Assembly: GCA_044235425.1 (NCBI GenBank)
Contig: JBIIHW010000020.1
Span: 30,459-94,458, forward strand
DNA: 64,000 nucleotides
Source of the DNA: JBJSXJ01 sp044235425
Lineage (GTDB): Bacteria > Planctomycetota > Planctomycetia > Pirellulales > Pirellulaceae
Direction of reading: 5' to 3'
The notes below the pieces were generated by a model. That model worked only from the letters and a program-made list of their open reading frames with translations, made no database searches and was not told the origin of the DNA. The stretch's first letter is position 1. Each line of letters starts with the position of its first letter. Shown piece after piece: positions 18,422-27,683 of this stretch. Position numbers and translations under genes: made by a program.

Positions 18422-19963
18422 TCAGAAGGTCGGAAAGAAACATTCAGGCGCCGACTGCCACTGAGGTATCTCATCCCACGGCCAGAGTGGTCGCGGAATC
18501 TGCTCGAAGCGGTAATTCCAGAAATCACTGGGAGCACAACCGGGTGCTCGCACACTAAAAATTTGTGCCGCGCGATCAGCATAAACAGCGCGAAAACCAC
18601 ACGGACTTTTGGCCACCACCACCGCAGCGGCGAAGGGATCGAAACCCGCGGTCTGAAACAGCTCCGGCGCAAAATGCGGACCGCTCATCGTCGTCACAAT
18701 GACCCGCACTTGCCCATGGCGCAAAACAGCAGTCGGGCCCATGTCGATCGGCAGGTTCTTACCAAGATGACCATTCAAAACAAATCGCGCCTCCAGCAGT
18801 CGCTCGATCTCAACCGTCAGTTCCAACGAGGTGCCGAACTGTGTGTCACGAACTCCACCCAGTGAGGTCGTCATCGTCTGGCCAACACCGATCTGTTGAG
18901 CTCGCTGCACCACCGCGGGGGCAACGAGTGTTACGAGGACCGGGCGATTCCAACTGCGGGTGAGTAATTCCTGCAGCAGCCAGACGCTGTCTCCAGGTGC
19001 GCCCGAGGTGGTAGCATCGGCGGCATCGCTCAGCACGGTAAGACCAGCCGGATTAGCATGGGCTCGCTCCACAGCTTCTTCGATCGAAACGAGTTCAGGA
19101 AGATACTCGGTGCGTCGCTGCCAGAGTGTATCGGCGAGCTGAGCGGCAGTTTGAGCCGCCAGCTGTCCGGTGACATCGAGCCGTCGATCGGTGGTGACCA
19201 GAACAGCCGATCCGAACTCGGGGATATCCAGCCAGGGCTGCACGGTGGCGATGCCGGCGGTTAAGAATTCGGGTCGAGCTTCCAGGGCTTGGCAGGCGCG
19301 GCGCAGCTCGCTGCTCAAACCGGTCGGCAATTGAGTGTTGGCTTTTTCGGCTGGCAACACGCAGGGAATTTTTTGAAAGGCGGTGATCGGGCGAAATCCG
19401 TCCACCAGGATCCGACGCAACAACGCTGCTCCCCGTTCACCCGTTTCGTATACGTCGACGTGTGGCACGGTGTGAAAGAGCACGAGAGCGTCGGCCGACT
19501 CAACCATTTTCCGAGTGACGTTGGCGTGCAGGTCGAGTGTGGCGACGAGAGGCACGTGCTGCGAATGAGTTTCGTCGAGTGCGGCGCGGACAGCCGCTAA
19601 TACTTCGCCCTCCACATCGGGATGATCGACAGCCGACATTGCTCCGTGCAGCGCCAGCAGCACACCATCAACCCTCCCAGCCGCGCGAATGGCCGCCACC
19701 ATTTCGGCAAGGATCCAGTCGAACGTCTCCGGCGTGGCCGCGCCCGATGGCCAAGCGGGCAAACGCACCAGTCCGACAATCTCCGGAGTTTCCGGCCATG
19801 CTCGCAAGCTCTGGATGAACCCACCCAGCTCATTCGTCGTCGCCATCTGCTCGATCAAGGCGGCGCCATGGACTACGCCAAACTGATTAAAATTCTCGCG
19901 CCGAGTGGGCAGTGGATTGAGCGTGTTGGTTTCTTGCCAGAGCTGGCCAATCGCGATTCGCAT
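18422..19963 (-). CDS. M81 family metallopeptidase (MlrC-like)
   Basis: A 513-residue protein starting MRIAIGQLWQETNTLNPLPT, the typical opening of the MlrC (DUF1485/M81) family. Other family blocks are LLALHGAMSAVDHPDVEGEV, DLHANVTRKMVESADALVLF and TSGAPGDSVWLLQELL. MlrC completes microcystin degradation in Sphingomonas; most family members elsewhere act on unknown peptides or amides. The His of DLHANV and other His/Asp residues likely bind the metal. It is the second gene of a compact minus-strand group (desaturase, M81, ROK, LepA, S26, dehydrogenase), 18 bp from the desaturase stop. Function in this organism is unknown. Confidence 0.88.
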   Translation of the reverse strand: MRIAIGQLWQETNTLNPLPTRRENFNQFGVVHGAALIEQMATTNELGGFIQSLRAWPETPEIVGLVRLPAWPSGAATPETFDWILAEMVAAIRAAGRVDGVLLALHGAMSAVDHPDVEGEVLAAVRAALDETHSQHVPLVATLDLHANVTRKMVESADALVLFHTVPHVDVYETGERGAALLRRILVDGFRPITAFQKIPCVLPAEKANTQLPTGLSSELRRACQALEARPEFLTAGIATVQPWLDIPEFGSAVLVTTDRRLDVTGQLAAQTAAQLADTLWQRRTEYLPELVSIEEAVERAHANPAGLTVLSDAADATTSGAPGDSVWLLQELLTRSWNRPVLVTLVAPAVVQRAQQIGVGQTMTTSLGGVRDTQFGTSLELTVEIERLLEARFVLNGHLGKNLPIDMGPTAVLRHGQVRVIVTTMSGPHFAPELFQTAGFDPFAAAVVVAKSPCGFRAVYADRAAQIFSVRAPGCAPSDFWNYRFEQIPRPLWPWDEIPQWQSAPECFFPTF

Positions 19964-19981
19964 GACACTGGCCCTGAGACA

Positions 19982-21397
19982 CTAGGGAGTGTTGATGACG
20001 GCAGGAATTCCGTGGGCTGGCAATTCAAAGGCAGCAGCCGTCGCGTCCGTGACCATCGCCACCGGAATTTCCCGCTGCACCGCGGCAACCAGGTCGGCAG
20101 CCACCACACTTTCCCCTGCCCGCGGCTGAACCAACTCACGCGAGGCAGCTTCGCCGTGCCCGGTGCGGTGCTGATCATGATGACCTTCCCCATCTCGGCC
20201 ATCATCATCACTGTGGCCATCATCACTGTGGCCATCATCACTGTGGCCATCATCACTGTGGCCGTCATCATCATCCTGGTGGCTATGCAGTTCACTCAAC
20301 ACGCGTTCGGCAAAGTCGGGATCGAGCACTGCGGTACCGCTGGCGAAGGCGTCGATCATCGGCTGTGCCTCCGCGAAACTAATCAATCGATCTTGACGTC
20401 GATCCCATAACTTCAGGCGGAAGCAGGCCCAAATATCGCTCGGTAGTAACGTCGTAATACCGGGTGACTGCAGAGACGGCAAAGCGGCCATGGCCTCGGG
20501 TAAGCGATAGAACGGAATGCGAGCGTTCAGATGGTGGACGTGATGGTAGCCGATATTGCCGGTGAACCAGTGCATCCAAGGACTCATCACGATGTAGCTC
20601 GAAGCATTCAGTGCCGCATCCACGTAACTCCACTGACTACGATCGCGAATCTTCACCGTGGGATAGTTGTGCTGGGCGTAGAAGAGATAGGCACCGAGCG
20701 TGGCGGCGATCGCGGTCGGTAACACGACCGACAGCAGCGCGATGTCGGGACCGATGGTCGCGAGGTAGGCGACTAGCCCGAGATGCACGACCAGAGATAG
20801 CAGCGCATCAAAGTGTCGGAGCGGGTTGAGTAAGAACGGGCGCAGACACATTCCGTACATGAAGATGGTGAAGTAGCCAGCGCCGATCGTAATGGGATGA
20901 CGAGACGCCGCATAAGCAAACCGTTGCCAGCGGCTCGCCTGCGCATAAGCTTCGGTGGTCATCACGGGATAGGAACCAATACTCGCGCCAAACATTTTGG
21001 AATTGTTGCGATGATGGTGATCGTGCGAGCGCTTCCAGATGCTGGGTGGGTTGAGTGCCAGGAGTCCGTAGAGCCACATCATGGCGGTGGCCAGTGGCGA
21101 GCGGGCGAGAATCGAGCCGTGCTGGAAGTCGTGGTAGAGAATGAAGATCCTGACCAGTACCAAACCAGCCACGACGCTCGACAGGACGCGCAGTGGCAGA
21201 GCCCAAGTGGTGGCAGTGACGGCGATGAGGGCGGCGAAGACGACGAGAGTGGAGCCGAGGTGCCACCAACTGCGCCAACGCTGCTCGTGAGCGAATCGCT
21301 TGCTGGCGAGTAACAATTCCTTGGCTTCCGAAGTCAAGTGGTTGCCAGGGCTAGGGCGGCTAGTCAAGGGAATATCCTTTGCGATGTTTGGTCGCAT
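19982..21397 (-). CDS. Membrane fatty acid desaturase with His/Asp-rich C-terminal tail
   Basis: A 471-residue integral membrane desaturase. The three His boxes of the di-iron site are HDFQH (89-93), HDHHHRNN (125-132) and HHVHH (285-289). Four or more hydrophobic segments surround them. The pattern with HHVHHLN and TGNIGYHH is typical of acyl-lipid or acyl-CoA desaturases, so it probably introduces a double bond into membrane lipid chains. Beyond about residue 365 the protein continues with an unusual tail containing four HSDDG-type units and more His, Asp and Glu, then about 60 residues rich in Ala. That tail is not part of the desaturase fold. I start at ATG 21397; an upstream non-ATG start would add 17 residues. 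Confidence 0.9.
   Translation of the reverse strand: MRPNIAKDIPLTSRPSPGNHLTSEAKELLLASKRFAHEQRWRSWWHLGSTLVVFAALIAVTATTWALPLRVLSSVVAGLVLVRIFILYHDFQHGSILARSPLATAMMWLYGLLALNPPSIWKRSHDHHHRNNSKMFGASIGSYPVMTTEAYAQASRWQRFAYAASRHPITIGAGYFTIFMYGMCLRPFLLNPLRHFDALLSLVVHLGLVAYLATIGPDIALLSVVLPTAIAATLGAYLFYAQHNYPTVKIRDRSQWSYVDAALNASSYIVMSPWMHWFTGNIGYHHVHHLNARIPFYRLPEAMAALPSLQSPGITTLLPSDIWACFRLKLWDRRQDRLISFAEAQPMIDAFASGTAVLDPDFAERVLSELHSHQDDDDGHSDDGHSDDGHSDDGHSDDDGRDGEGHHDQHRTGHGEAASRELVQPRAGESVVAADLVAAVQREIPVAMVTDATAAAFELPAHGIPAVINTP
20198..20272. repeat. 15-bp coding minisatellite in the desaturase tail
   Basis: The unit GTGGCCATCATCACT begins at 20213, 20228, 20243 and 20258, with degenerate edges on both sides. 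On the coding strand it gives the HSDDG units of the tail. Confidence 0.9.
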
Positions 21398-21639
21398 GAT
21401 GGTCGGTCGAGGGCCCCCGCAGAGCTGGCGAAAGTCGCCAACGAACACACGGGTAGCTTAACGATAGCTCAACAGCATAGCCGCTTGATTCAGCCTTCGC
21501 TATGTCGACTTGGGCCAGCGGCCATAATAATGGACGTTCGGCAGCCAATTTTGTAGGGACCGTCCGCGGGGGATTCCCGCGCCCGTTCGCTCTGGCTCAT
21601 GACGAATTCGCCCTGCTCCGAGTATGATCAGGGGATATC

Positions 21640-21644
21640 AGGAG
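21640..21644 (+). promoter_or_regulatory. Ribosome binding site that fixes the start of the PSD1 protein
   Basis: AGGAG lies 9 nt before ATG 21654. An ATG at 21624 in the same frame has no such site, so 21654 is preferred. Confidence 0.7.
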
Positions 21645-21653
21645 CTTTTGATC

Positions 21654-24600
21654 ATGCCTTCCCCACGCCGATCGCTTATCGTGTCCCTCGGTTCCGGCTG
21701 GTTATTTCCCGCGTGCCTACTGCTGGGACTAGTCCCGTCAGGGGGCCATGGTGCGGAGATTGATTTCAGCCGCCAAGTCCGTCCGATTCTTGCGCAATAT
21801 TGCTTCAAGTGTCATGGGCCGGACGATTTACAGCGGCAAGCCGGCTTGCGGCTCGATCAACGCGAAGCGGCAGTCGCCCCGGCTGAATCCGGGGCTCGAG
21901 CGATCGTGCCGGGGCAGGCTGCCACGAGCGAGCTCCTGCGGCGAATCGACTCGCCGGATGAAGATCAAGTGATGCCGCCGCCCGCCACGAAGAAGAAACT
22001 GACGAACGAGGAGCGGGCGATTTTGCGGCAATGGGTCACCGAGGGTGCTCGTTACCAGCCGCATTGGTCGTTTTTGCCTCCCCAGCAAGCGGCACCGCCC
22101 GCCGTACAGCAGCGTCCGTGGCCTCTGGTCCCATTTGACCCATACGTGCTGGCGAAACTGGAACAGCGCCAGTGGTCGCCGAACCCGGTCGCGGACCGCT
22201 ACACACTCGTCCGCCGCCTGTACCTCGACCTGCTCGGGTTACCGCCCACCCCCACCGCGGCAGATGATTTTGTCGCGGATCAGGAGCCGGATGCTTACGA
22301 GCGGTTGGTCGATCGCTTGCTGGCATCCCCCAGCTACGGTGAACGCTGGGCACGGCGCTGGCTCGATCTGGCTCGCTACGCCGACACCAACGGCTACGAG
22401 AAGGATCGACCCCGCTCCATCTGGCCGTATCGCGACTGGGTCATCCAGGCCCTGAATGCGGATTTGCCGTTCGATCAGTTTTCGATCGAGCAGCTAGCCG
22501 GGGATATGCTGCCGGCTGCCAGTGACACTCAGCGGATCGCAACCGGATTCCATCGCAACACGATGATTAATGAAGAAGGCGGCATCGATCCCCTTGAGTT
22601 TCGTTTCCATGCGATGACTGATCGAGTGAGTACGACGGGTACGATCTGGCTGGGATTGACGCTCGGCTGTGCCCACTGTCATACGCATAAATTTGATCCG
22701 ATTCCTCATGCGGAGTACTACGGATTATTCGCGATGCTGAATAACGCGGACGAACCCGAACTGGAAGTGCGTCGTCCCGAGTTACTGGAACGACGGCAGC
22801 AGCTCACTCAGGAAATCGAGCGGTTGGAAGCAGAACTGCCAAATCAGTTTCCGCCGGCGGGCGATTGGCGCTGGTCGAACGTGAAGGTTCTGAAGGCGGT
22901 GGCGGCGAGTGGTGCGACGTTACAGCCGCAGGAAGATGGATCGTATCTGGCCACTGGCCCCGCCGCGGACACGGACACCTACACCATTGAAATTGAGACA
23001 GAGCTACGCGAGATCGCGGCGCTGCGACTAGAAACGCTTACCCACGCATCACTTGGTAAGAACGGTCCCGGACGCACCGCTCATGGCAATTTCGTGCTCA
23101 CCGAACTCGACCTGCGAGTTTCACCGGGCGCGGTGAAAGCAGGAAACCCGAAAGATGCGGCTCCTAACGATGCACCTCAGCCCGTCAAGATTGCGACCGC
23201 GACGGCGGATATCGAACAGGAGATGTTTCCGGTCACGCATGCGTTTGACGGGAATGCCAAGACCGGCTGGGCAATCCACAACACCACACAGCCATTGAAT
23301 CAGAATCGAGCGGCGACGTTTACGTTTGAGCAGCCAACCACCAGCGCGGGTCCTACGCGCTGGACGATCGTCATCAAGCAGGATTTTGGGAGTCAGCATA
23401 CGATTGGTCGTTTCCGCTTGCAGTTCGGGCAGATGAATCGGGATGGTCGCCCACTGGTCGAACGACGGCAGGAGCATCTGCGCGAGCGCTTCAGCCGGTG
23501 GACTGAACAGCAAGCGGCGCGAGCGGTGAAATGGCAAACGCTTCGCCCGACGACCGCTCGCAGCAACTTGCCACTGCTCACCGTTCTGCCGGATCATTCG
23601 ATTCTGGCCAGTGGGGATCAGTCGAAGAGCGATCGCTATGAATTGACCTTTGAGAATGTACCGCGAGGGATCACCGCGATTCGAGTCACGGCGTTGCCGG
23701 ATGAGCGTCTGCCGAAGTACGGACCAGGACGCGTCTATTATGAAGGGCCGGTGGGCGATTTTTTCCTCAGCGACATTCGGTTGTCCGCTGGTCCCCTATC
23801 TGCTGGTTCAGCAGCGGCGGGAAAAAATGATGCAGCGGCGGCCCTTACGGTCTATCCCTTTGCCAAGGCGACTCAAAGTTTCGCCAGCGGTGGTAACACA
23901 GCCGCCGCCGCGATTGATGACAACAAACAGACGGGCTGGTCAATTAATGGGGGACAAGGGAAATCGCATGCAGCGGTTTTCACGCTACGTGAGCCGCTGA
24001 CGGAAACCGGCACGCTGGCACTCAGCCTGCTTTTCGAACGCTACTATGCGGCGGGTCTGGGTCGGCTACGAATTGAGGTCACTACGGACCCGAGCGCGGA
24101 GGCGTCCGGTTTGTCGCCGGCGGTGGAGCAAGCTTTGGCGCTGCCGGTGGCTGAGCGGACGAAGGAGGACGAAGCGGTGCTGATGAAGGCCTTCGTGGCC
24201 ACAGCACCGGAACTGGCATCGGCTCGACAACGCATCGAACAACTGCGAGGCCAATTGCCAGCATTCCCGACCACTCTGGTCATGCAGGAACGGCCGCCCG
24301 AGAATCCACGACCGACTTTCCGGCATCATCGTGGGGAGTTTTTACAGCCTAAGGAGCGCGTTGCGCCGGGTGGCTTGTCGATCTTGCCACCACTCCCCAG
24401 CGACACGGAACCGAATCGACTGACATTCGCGCGGTGGCTGGTCGCTGCGAACAATCCGCTGGTTGGGCGTGTGACGATGAATCGACGCTGGGCCGCACTG
24501 TTTGGTCGCGGTCTGGTGCGCACCACGGAGGATTTTGGCTACCAAGGTGAATCGCCGACCAACCAGGAGCTCCTGGACTGGTTAGCTGTTGAACTCACGC

Positions 24601-25334
24601 GGCAAAATTGGTCGCTGAAGCGGATGGACCGACTGATCGTGACCAGCGCGACCTATCGGCAGTCATCACGCGTGACGCCGGAGCGTTTCGCTCAAGATCC
24701 GCAAAACGATTTGTTAAGTCGTGGGGCTCGCGCGCGATTGGAAGCGGAATTGATTCGTGATTCATTGCTCCACATGAGCGGACTGCTGACGCAGCGGCTA
24801 GGTGGTGCGAGTGTCTTTCCACCACAACCAGCGAATGTCACGACAGAGGGTGCTTATGGGCAGTTGTCATGGCAGACCAGTACTGGTGGTGATCGCTATC
24901 GGCGTGGCTTGTATACGTTCGCCAAGCGCACAGCACCCTATGCGATGTTCACCACGTTTGATGCTCCGAGTGGCGAAGCATGCGTGGCTCGACGCGAATC
25001 TTCCAACACACCCCTGCAAGCACTCACGTTGATGAATGACGTGGTATTCCTCGAGACAGCACAGGCACTGGGCGCGGACGTGCTGCGTGAGCCACTGGAT
25101 GATACGGCACGGGCCATCAGTTTGTTCCGCCGCTGTATCACTCGACCGCCCACCGCCGAGGAGCTGCAATTGGTGTTACGATTTTTTGAGCAGCAGCGAG
25201 GGCGATTCGCCGGCGGGCAGCTTGATCCGGCGCCACTGGCCGGTCCCGGAGCGGGCGATGTCGTCGTGCGGGCCGCCTGGATCGCAACGGCACGTGCGAT
25301 TCTGAATCTAGATGAAACAATCACGAAAAACTGA
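21654..25334 (+). CDS. PSD1 and planctomycete cytochrome C domain protein (PSCyt1, DUF1549, DUF1553)
   Basis: A 1226-residue secreted protein. A signal peptide is followed by a haem-binding module with CFKCHG near residue 60, in FSRQVRPILAQYCFKCHG (PSCyt1). DUF1549 comes next (PFDPYVLAKLEQRQWSPNP, then LVDRLLASPSYGERWARRWL and MINEEGG), with a second CAHCH-type motif in LGCAHCHTHKFDPI. A central beta region with discoidin-like wording follows, and the C-terminal DUF1553 block includes NRRWAALFGRGLVRTTEDFG, FDAPSGEACVARRESSNTPL and QALTLMND. These proteins are near-exclusive to planctomycetes and allies and are often paired with DUF1501 proteins; here no DUF1501 gene is adjacent. Role in polymer breakdown or redox chemistry is proposed, not proven. 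Confidence 0.95.
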   Translation: MPSPRRSLIVSLGSGWLFPACLLLGLVPSGGHGAEIDFSRQVRPILAQYCFKCHGPDDLQRQAGLRLDQREAAVAPAESGARAIVPGQAATSELLRRIDSPDEDQVMPPPATKKKLTNEERAILRQWVTEGARYQPHWSFLPPQQAAPPAVQQRPWPLVPFDPYVLAKLEQRQWSPNPVADRYTLVRRLYLDLLGLPPTPTAADDFVADQEPDAYERLVDRLLASPSYGERWARRWLDLARYADTNGYEKDRPRSIWPYRDWVIQALNADLPFDQFSIEQLAGDMLPAASDTQRIATGFHRNTMINEEGGIDPLEFRFHAMTDRVSTTGTIWLGLTLGCAHCHTHKFDPIPHAEYYGLFAMLNNADEPELEVRRPELLERRQQLTQEIERLEAELPNQFPPAGDWRWSNVKVLKAVAASGATLQPQEDGSYLATGPAADTDTYTIEIETELREIAALRLETLTHASLGKNGPGRTAHGNFVLTELDLRVSPGAVKAGNPKDAAPNDAPQPVKIATATADIEQEMFPVTHAFDGNAKTGWAIHNTTQPLNQNRAATFTFEQPTTSAGPTRWTIVIKQDFGSQHTIGRFRLQFGQMNRDGRPLVERRQEHLRERFSRWTEQQAARAVKWQTLRPTTARSNLPLLTVLPDHSILASGDQSKSDRYELTFENVPRGITAIRVTALPDERLPKYGPGRVYYEGPVGDFFLSDIRLSAGPLSAGSAAAGKNDAAAALTVYPFAKATQSFASGGNTAAAAIDDNKQTGWSINGGQGKSHAAVFTLREPLTETGTLALSLLFERYYAAGLGRLRIEVTTDPSAEASGLSPAVEQALALPVAERTKEDEAVLMKAFVATAPELASARQRIEQLRGQLPAFPTTLVMQERPPENPRPTFRHHRGEFLQPKERVAPGGLSILPPLPSDTEPNRLTFARWLVAANNPLVGRVTMNRRWAALFGRGLVRTTEDFGYQGESPTNQELLDWLAVELTRQNWSLKRMDRLIVTSATYRQSSRVTPERFAQDPQNDLLSRGARARLEAELIRDSLLHMSGLLTQRLGGASVFPPQPANVTTEGAYGQLSWQTSTGGDRYRRGLYTFAKRTAPYAMFTTFDAPSGEACVARRESSNTPLQALTLMNDVVFLETAQALGADVLREPLDDTARAISLFRRCITRPPTAEELQLVLRFFEQQRGRFAGGQLDPAPLAGPGAGDVVVRAAWIATARAILNLDETITKN

Positions 25335-25392
25335 CAAGTGTCAACTAGGCCCGTTCACGACGAAGATTGAAATGCTGCTGGATCGCTGATTC

Positions 25393-26763
25393 ATGGTCAA
25401 CACGCTCTATCTGCCGGAACTGCGCGAGTACCTGTTGGAGGACAACACGGCCGAGCTGCGCGAGTTTTGTACCGCTCTGCATCCAGCGCGCGTGGCAGAG
25501 TTCATGGAAGGGTTGACGGCAGACGAGGCATGGCGAGTGCTGCGGCACGCGGATCCACTGCTGCGAGAGCAGATCTTTACCTACTTCGACCATGAACGAC
25601 AGGTCGAGATCTTTCAGAAGCAATCGCGTGATGAGATCGCGACACTCATCGCCGACTTATCGGCGGACGATCGAGTGGATTTGTTACATGATGTTGATCC
25701 GCAGGTGGTGGATGAGTTGATGCCAATGTTGACGCCGGAAGTGCGGCGCAACATTTTGCGGCTGCGTTCCTATCCGGAAGGTACCGCCGGGGCCATGATG
25801 ACCACGGAGTATGCGCGATTGAGCAAGTCGCTTTCGGTGCGCGATGCTCTCGTTCAGCTCAGTCCACAAGCCGAGCATCTGGAAACGATTTACTACATTT
25901 ATGTGGTCGACGATGAAGGCCATTTGCGCGGAGCGGTATCGGCGCGGCAACTGGTCTCGGCGATTGGCCGGCCCGAGGTGCGACTGGGTGATCTGGTCGA
26001 AACGGAACTCATCACCGCCAATGTAAATGAGGATCAAGAAGAAGTTGCCAGCAAAGTAGCGCGTTATGACTTGCTGGCGATTCCTGTAGTTGATGACAAC
26101 ATGCGGATGCTGGGAATCATCACGCACGACGACGTGATCGACGTGATGCGAAAAGAGGCGGTGGAAGATGTGCAGATGATGGCCGGCGTCGCACCACTCG
26201 ATGAGACCTACTTACGTACGTCGCTGCTTACGTTGAGCTGGAAGCGAGGCATGTGGCTGGTGGTATTGTTCTTTACCGCCATGTTCACCGCCTCGGCACT
26301 CAAGTGGTACGAACAGCGATTGGAGCAGTGGTCGTGGCTCATCATGTTCATCCCGCTGGTGATGAGTAGTGGGGGGAATTCGGGGAATCAATCGGCAACG
26401 CTGATTATTGCGGCCTTGTCGACGAATGACGTCCGCTTGCAGGACTGGTTTCGAGTGATCCGGCGCGAGCTGATAGTGGGCCTGTTGCTGGGCCTGTTTT
26501 TGTCGGTCTGCGGGTTCGTCGTCGCCTTTATCCTGACGGCTCAGGAACCGGCAGTACATGGGCATGTACGCAGCATGCTCGTCATCCCGATCACCTTGGT
26601 CATGGTGGTCACGGCCGGTTCGGTGCTGGGATCTTTGCTGCCAATGCTGTTTAAAAGACTGGGGTTAGATCCGGCCCTCATGAGCAACCCATTTGTGGCT
26701 GGTTTGAGCGACATTTTGGCGATCATTATTTACATGACGGTCGCCCGAATCCTGCTGGTTTAG
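25393..26763 (+). CDS. mgtE: Magnesium transporter MgtE
   Basis: A 456-residue protein, usual length for MgtE. It has the helical N-domain (AWRVLRHADPLLREQIFTYF, LSADDRVDLLHDVDPQVVDE), the GTAGAMMTTEYARL linker, a CBS pair (about 140-255) ending in DDVIDVMRKEAVEDVQMMAG, then five membrane helices with the pore motif SSGGNSGNQSATLI. In MgtE the N and CBS domains bind Mg2+ and close the pore when magnesium is high. The ATG at 25393 is 58 bp after the PSD1 stop. No magnesium riboswitch could be fitted in that short gap. High confidence from full domain order. Confidence 0.95.
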   Translation: MVNTLYLPELREYLLEDNTAELREFCTALHPARVAEFMEGLTADEAWRVLRHADPLLREQIFTYFDHERQVEIFQKQSRDEIATLIADLSADDRVDLLHDVDPQVVDELMPMLTPEVRRNILRLRSYPEGTAGAMMTTEYARLSKSLSVRDALVQLSPQAEHLETIYYIYVVDDEGHLRGAVSARQLVSAIGRPEVRLGDLVETELITANVNEDQEEVASKVARYDLLAIPVVDDNMRMLGIITHDDVIDVMRKEAVEDVQMMAGVAPLDETYLRTSLLTLSWKRGMWLVVLFFTAMFTASALKWYEQRLEQWSWLIMFIPLVMSSGGNSGNQSATLIIAALSTNDVRLQDWFRVIRRELIVGLLLGLFLSVCGFVVAFILTAQEPAVHGHVRSMLVIPITLVMVVTAGSVLGSLLPMLFKRLGLDPALMSNPFVAGLSDILAIIIYMTVARILLV

Positions 26764-26771
26764 GGGAACCG

Positions 26772-26786
26772 CCCTGGAAGCCAGGG
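26772..26786 (+). terminator. Short hairpin just after the mgtE stop
   Basis: CCCTGG-AAG-CCAGGG forms a 6-bp stem with a 3-nt loop, 8 nt after the stop. No U-run follows, so it is a weak candidate for termination or 3'-end protection. Confidence 0.3.
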
Positions 26787-26867
26787 AGCGGGATGGCTAG
26801 GATAGTTGAGTTAGTTTTGTCAGGCCAATTTGCCGCCAGAAACTCACAGGACAGGAAACTTCTACCC

Positions 26868-27278
26868 ATGCCGATCATTAAATTCGTCAAAGAGAAGAAG
26901 GAAATCGAAGTTCCAGCCGGTTCGTATTTGCGTGCCGAGGCGGTGAAGGCCGGAATCAATTTGAACTGCGGCGTCAATGGAATTGGTGCCGGTGTCAACA
27001 AAGTGATTAACTGCAGCAACCTGTCGATGGGGTTGACGGGCGGCACCTGTGGGACCTGTCGAGTGCTCATCAAGAAGGGGATGGAGAATACCAACCCGAT
27101 GACGCTGCGTGAAAAAATTCGCTTCAAAGTGCCCCTCCCCGATCCCGTCCCCGTCTGCCTCGCCTTCATCGGTCACGAAGACACCATGCGGTTGGCTTGC
27201 ATGACCCAGGTGAACGGGGATATTGAAGTGGAGAGCAACCCGGAAGTGGATCTGTTCGGCGAGAATTTCTTCAGCTAG
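26868..27278 (+). CDS. [2Fe-2S] ferredoxin-like protein with widened cysteine spacing
   Basis: A 136-residue protein with a plant-type ferredoxin feel: MPIIKFVKEKKEIEVPAGSY, then LRAEAVKAGINLNC, and a cluster region ending GGTCGTCRVLIKKG. Cysteines are at 34, 49, 61, 64, 97 and 111. The canonical pattern is C-x4/5-C-x2-C and a distant Cys; here C49-x11-C61-x2-C64 shows an enlarged first loop. LACMTQV supplies the last likely ligand, C111. It probably transfers electrons in the cytoplasm. ATG 26868 is chosen because ACAGGAAA lies about 10 nt upstream and the sequence becomes family-like exactly there. It is 35 bp upstream of a PII gene, which suggests a redox and nitrogen or carbon signalling link, but that is inference. 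Confidence 0.8.
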   Translation: MPIIKFVKEKKEIEVPAGSYLRAEAVKAGINLNCGVNGIGAGVNKVINCSNLSMGLTGGTCGTCRVLIKKGMENTNPMTLREKIRFKVPLPDPVPVCLAFIGHEDTMRLACMTQVNGDIEVESNPEVDLFGENFFS

Positions 27279-27312
27279 TGGCCAACCAGCACCACCACTG
27301 GGGAACCTCGTT

Positions 27313-27642
27313 GTGAAACAAATAATCGCGATCGTTCGCCCATTCCTTGCTGAAAAAGTACTCGAGAATCTCAAGCGAGCTCCCCTGGAAGCGCTTTGTG
27401 TCCAGGAAGTGAAAGGCTTCGGGCGCCAAAAGAGCTACCTCAATGAGTACTCGGAGGGCGAGTATTCGCAGGCTTATCTGCCGAAAGTCGAGATTTCGCT
27501 CTGGGTGGAAGACGCGCGAGTGGATGAAATCGTGCGGCGGATCGTCGAAGTGGCTCGCTCCGGACGCATGGGGGACGGCAAAATTTTCGTCGTCCCCGTC
27601 GCTCGTCACACCAGTACCATCGACATTGCCACTCACCGCTAA
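27313..27642 (+). CDS. PII family nitrogen regulatory protein
   Basis: A 109-residue PII protein starting at GTG (VKQIIAIVRPFLAEKVLENL). It has KGFGRQKSY leading into the T-loop, a tyrosine at position 51 (the uridylylation site in many PII proteins), then LPKVEISLWVEDARVDEIV and the signature GRMGDGKIFVVPV with G87 and K90 positions retained. PII trimers bind ATP/ADP and 2-oxoglutarate and control targets by docking the T-loop. No amtB or glnA lies beside it. The upstream ferredoxin gene is 34 bp away on the same strand and probably cotranscribed. Which GlnB/GlnK subtype cannot be decided from sequence alone. Confidence 0.92.
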   Translation: MKQIIAIVRPFLAEKVLENLKRAPLEALCVQEVKGFGRQKSYLNEYSEGEYSQAYLPKVEISLWVEDARVDEIVRRIVEVARSGRMGDGKIFVVPVARHTSTIDIATHR

Positions 27643-27683
27643 CGGAAATCCGCTAACCACTCACCGCTAACGACAGCACGACA

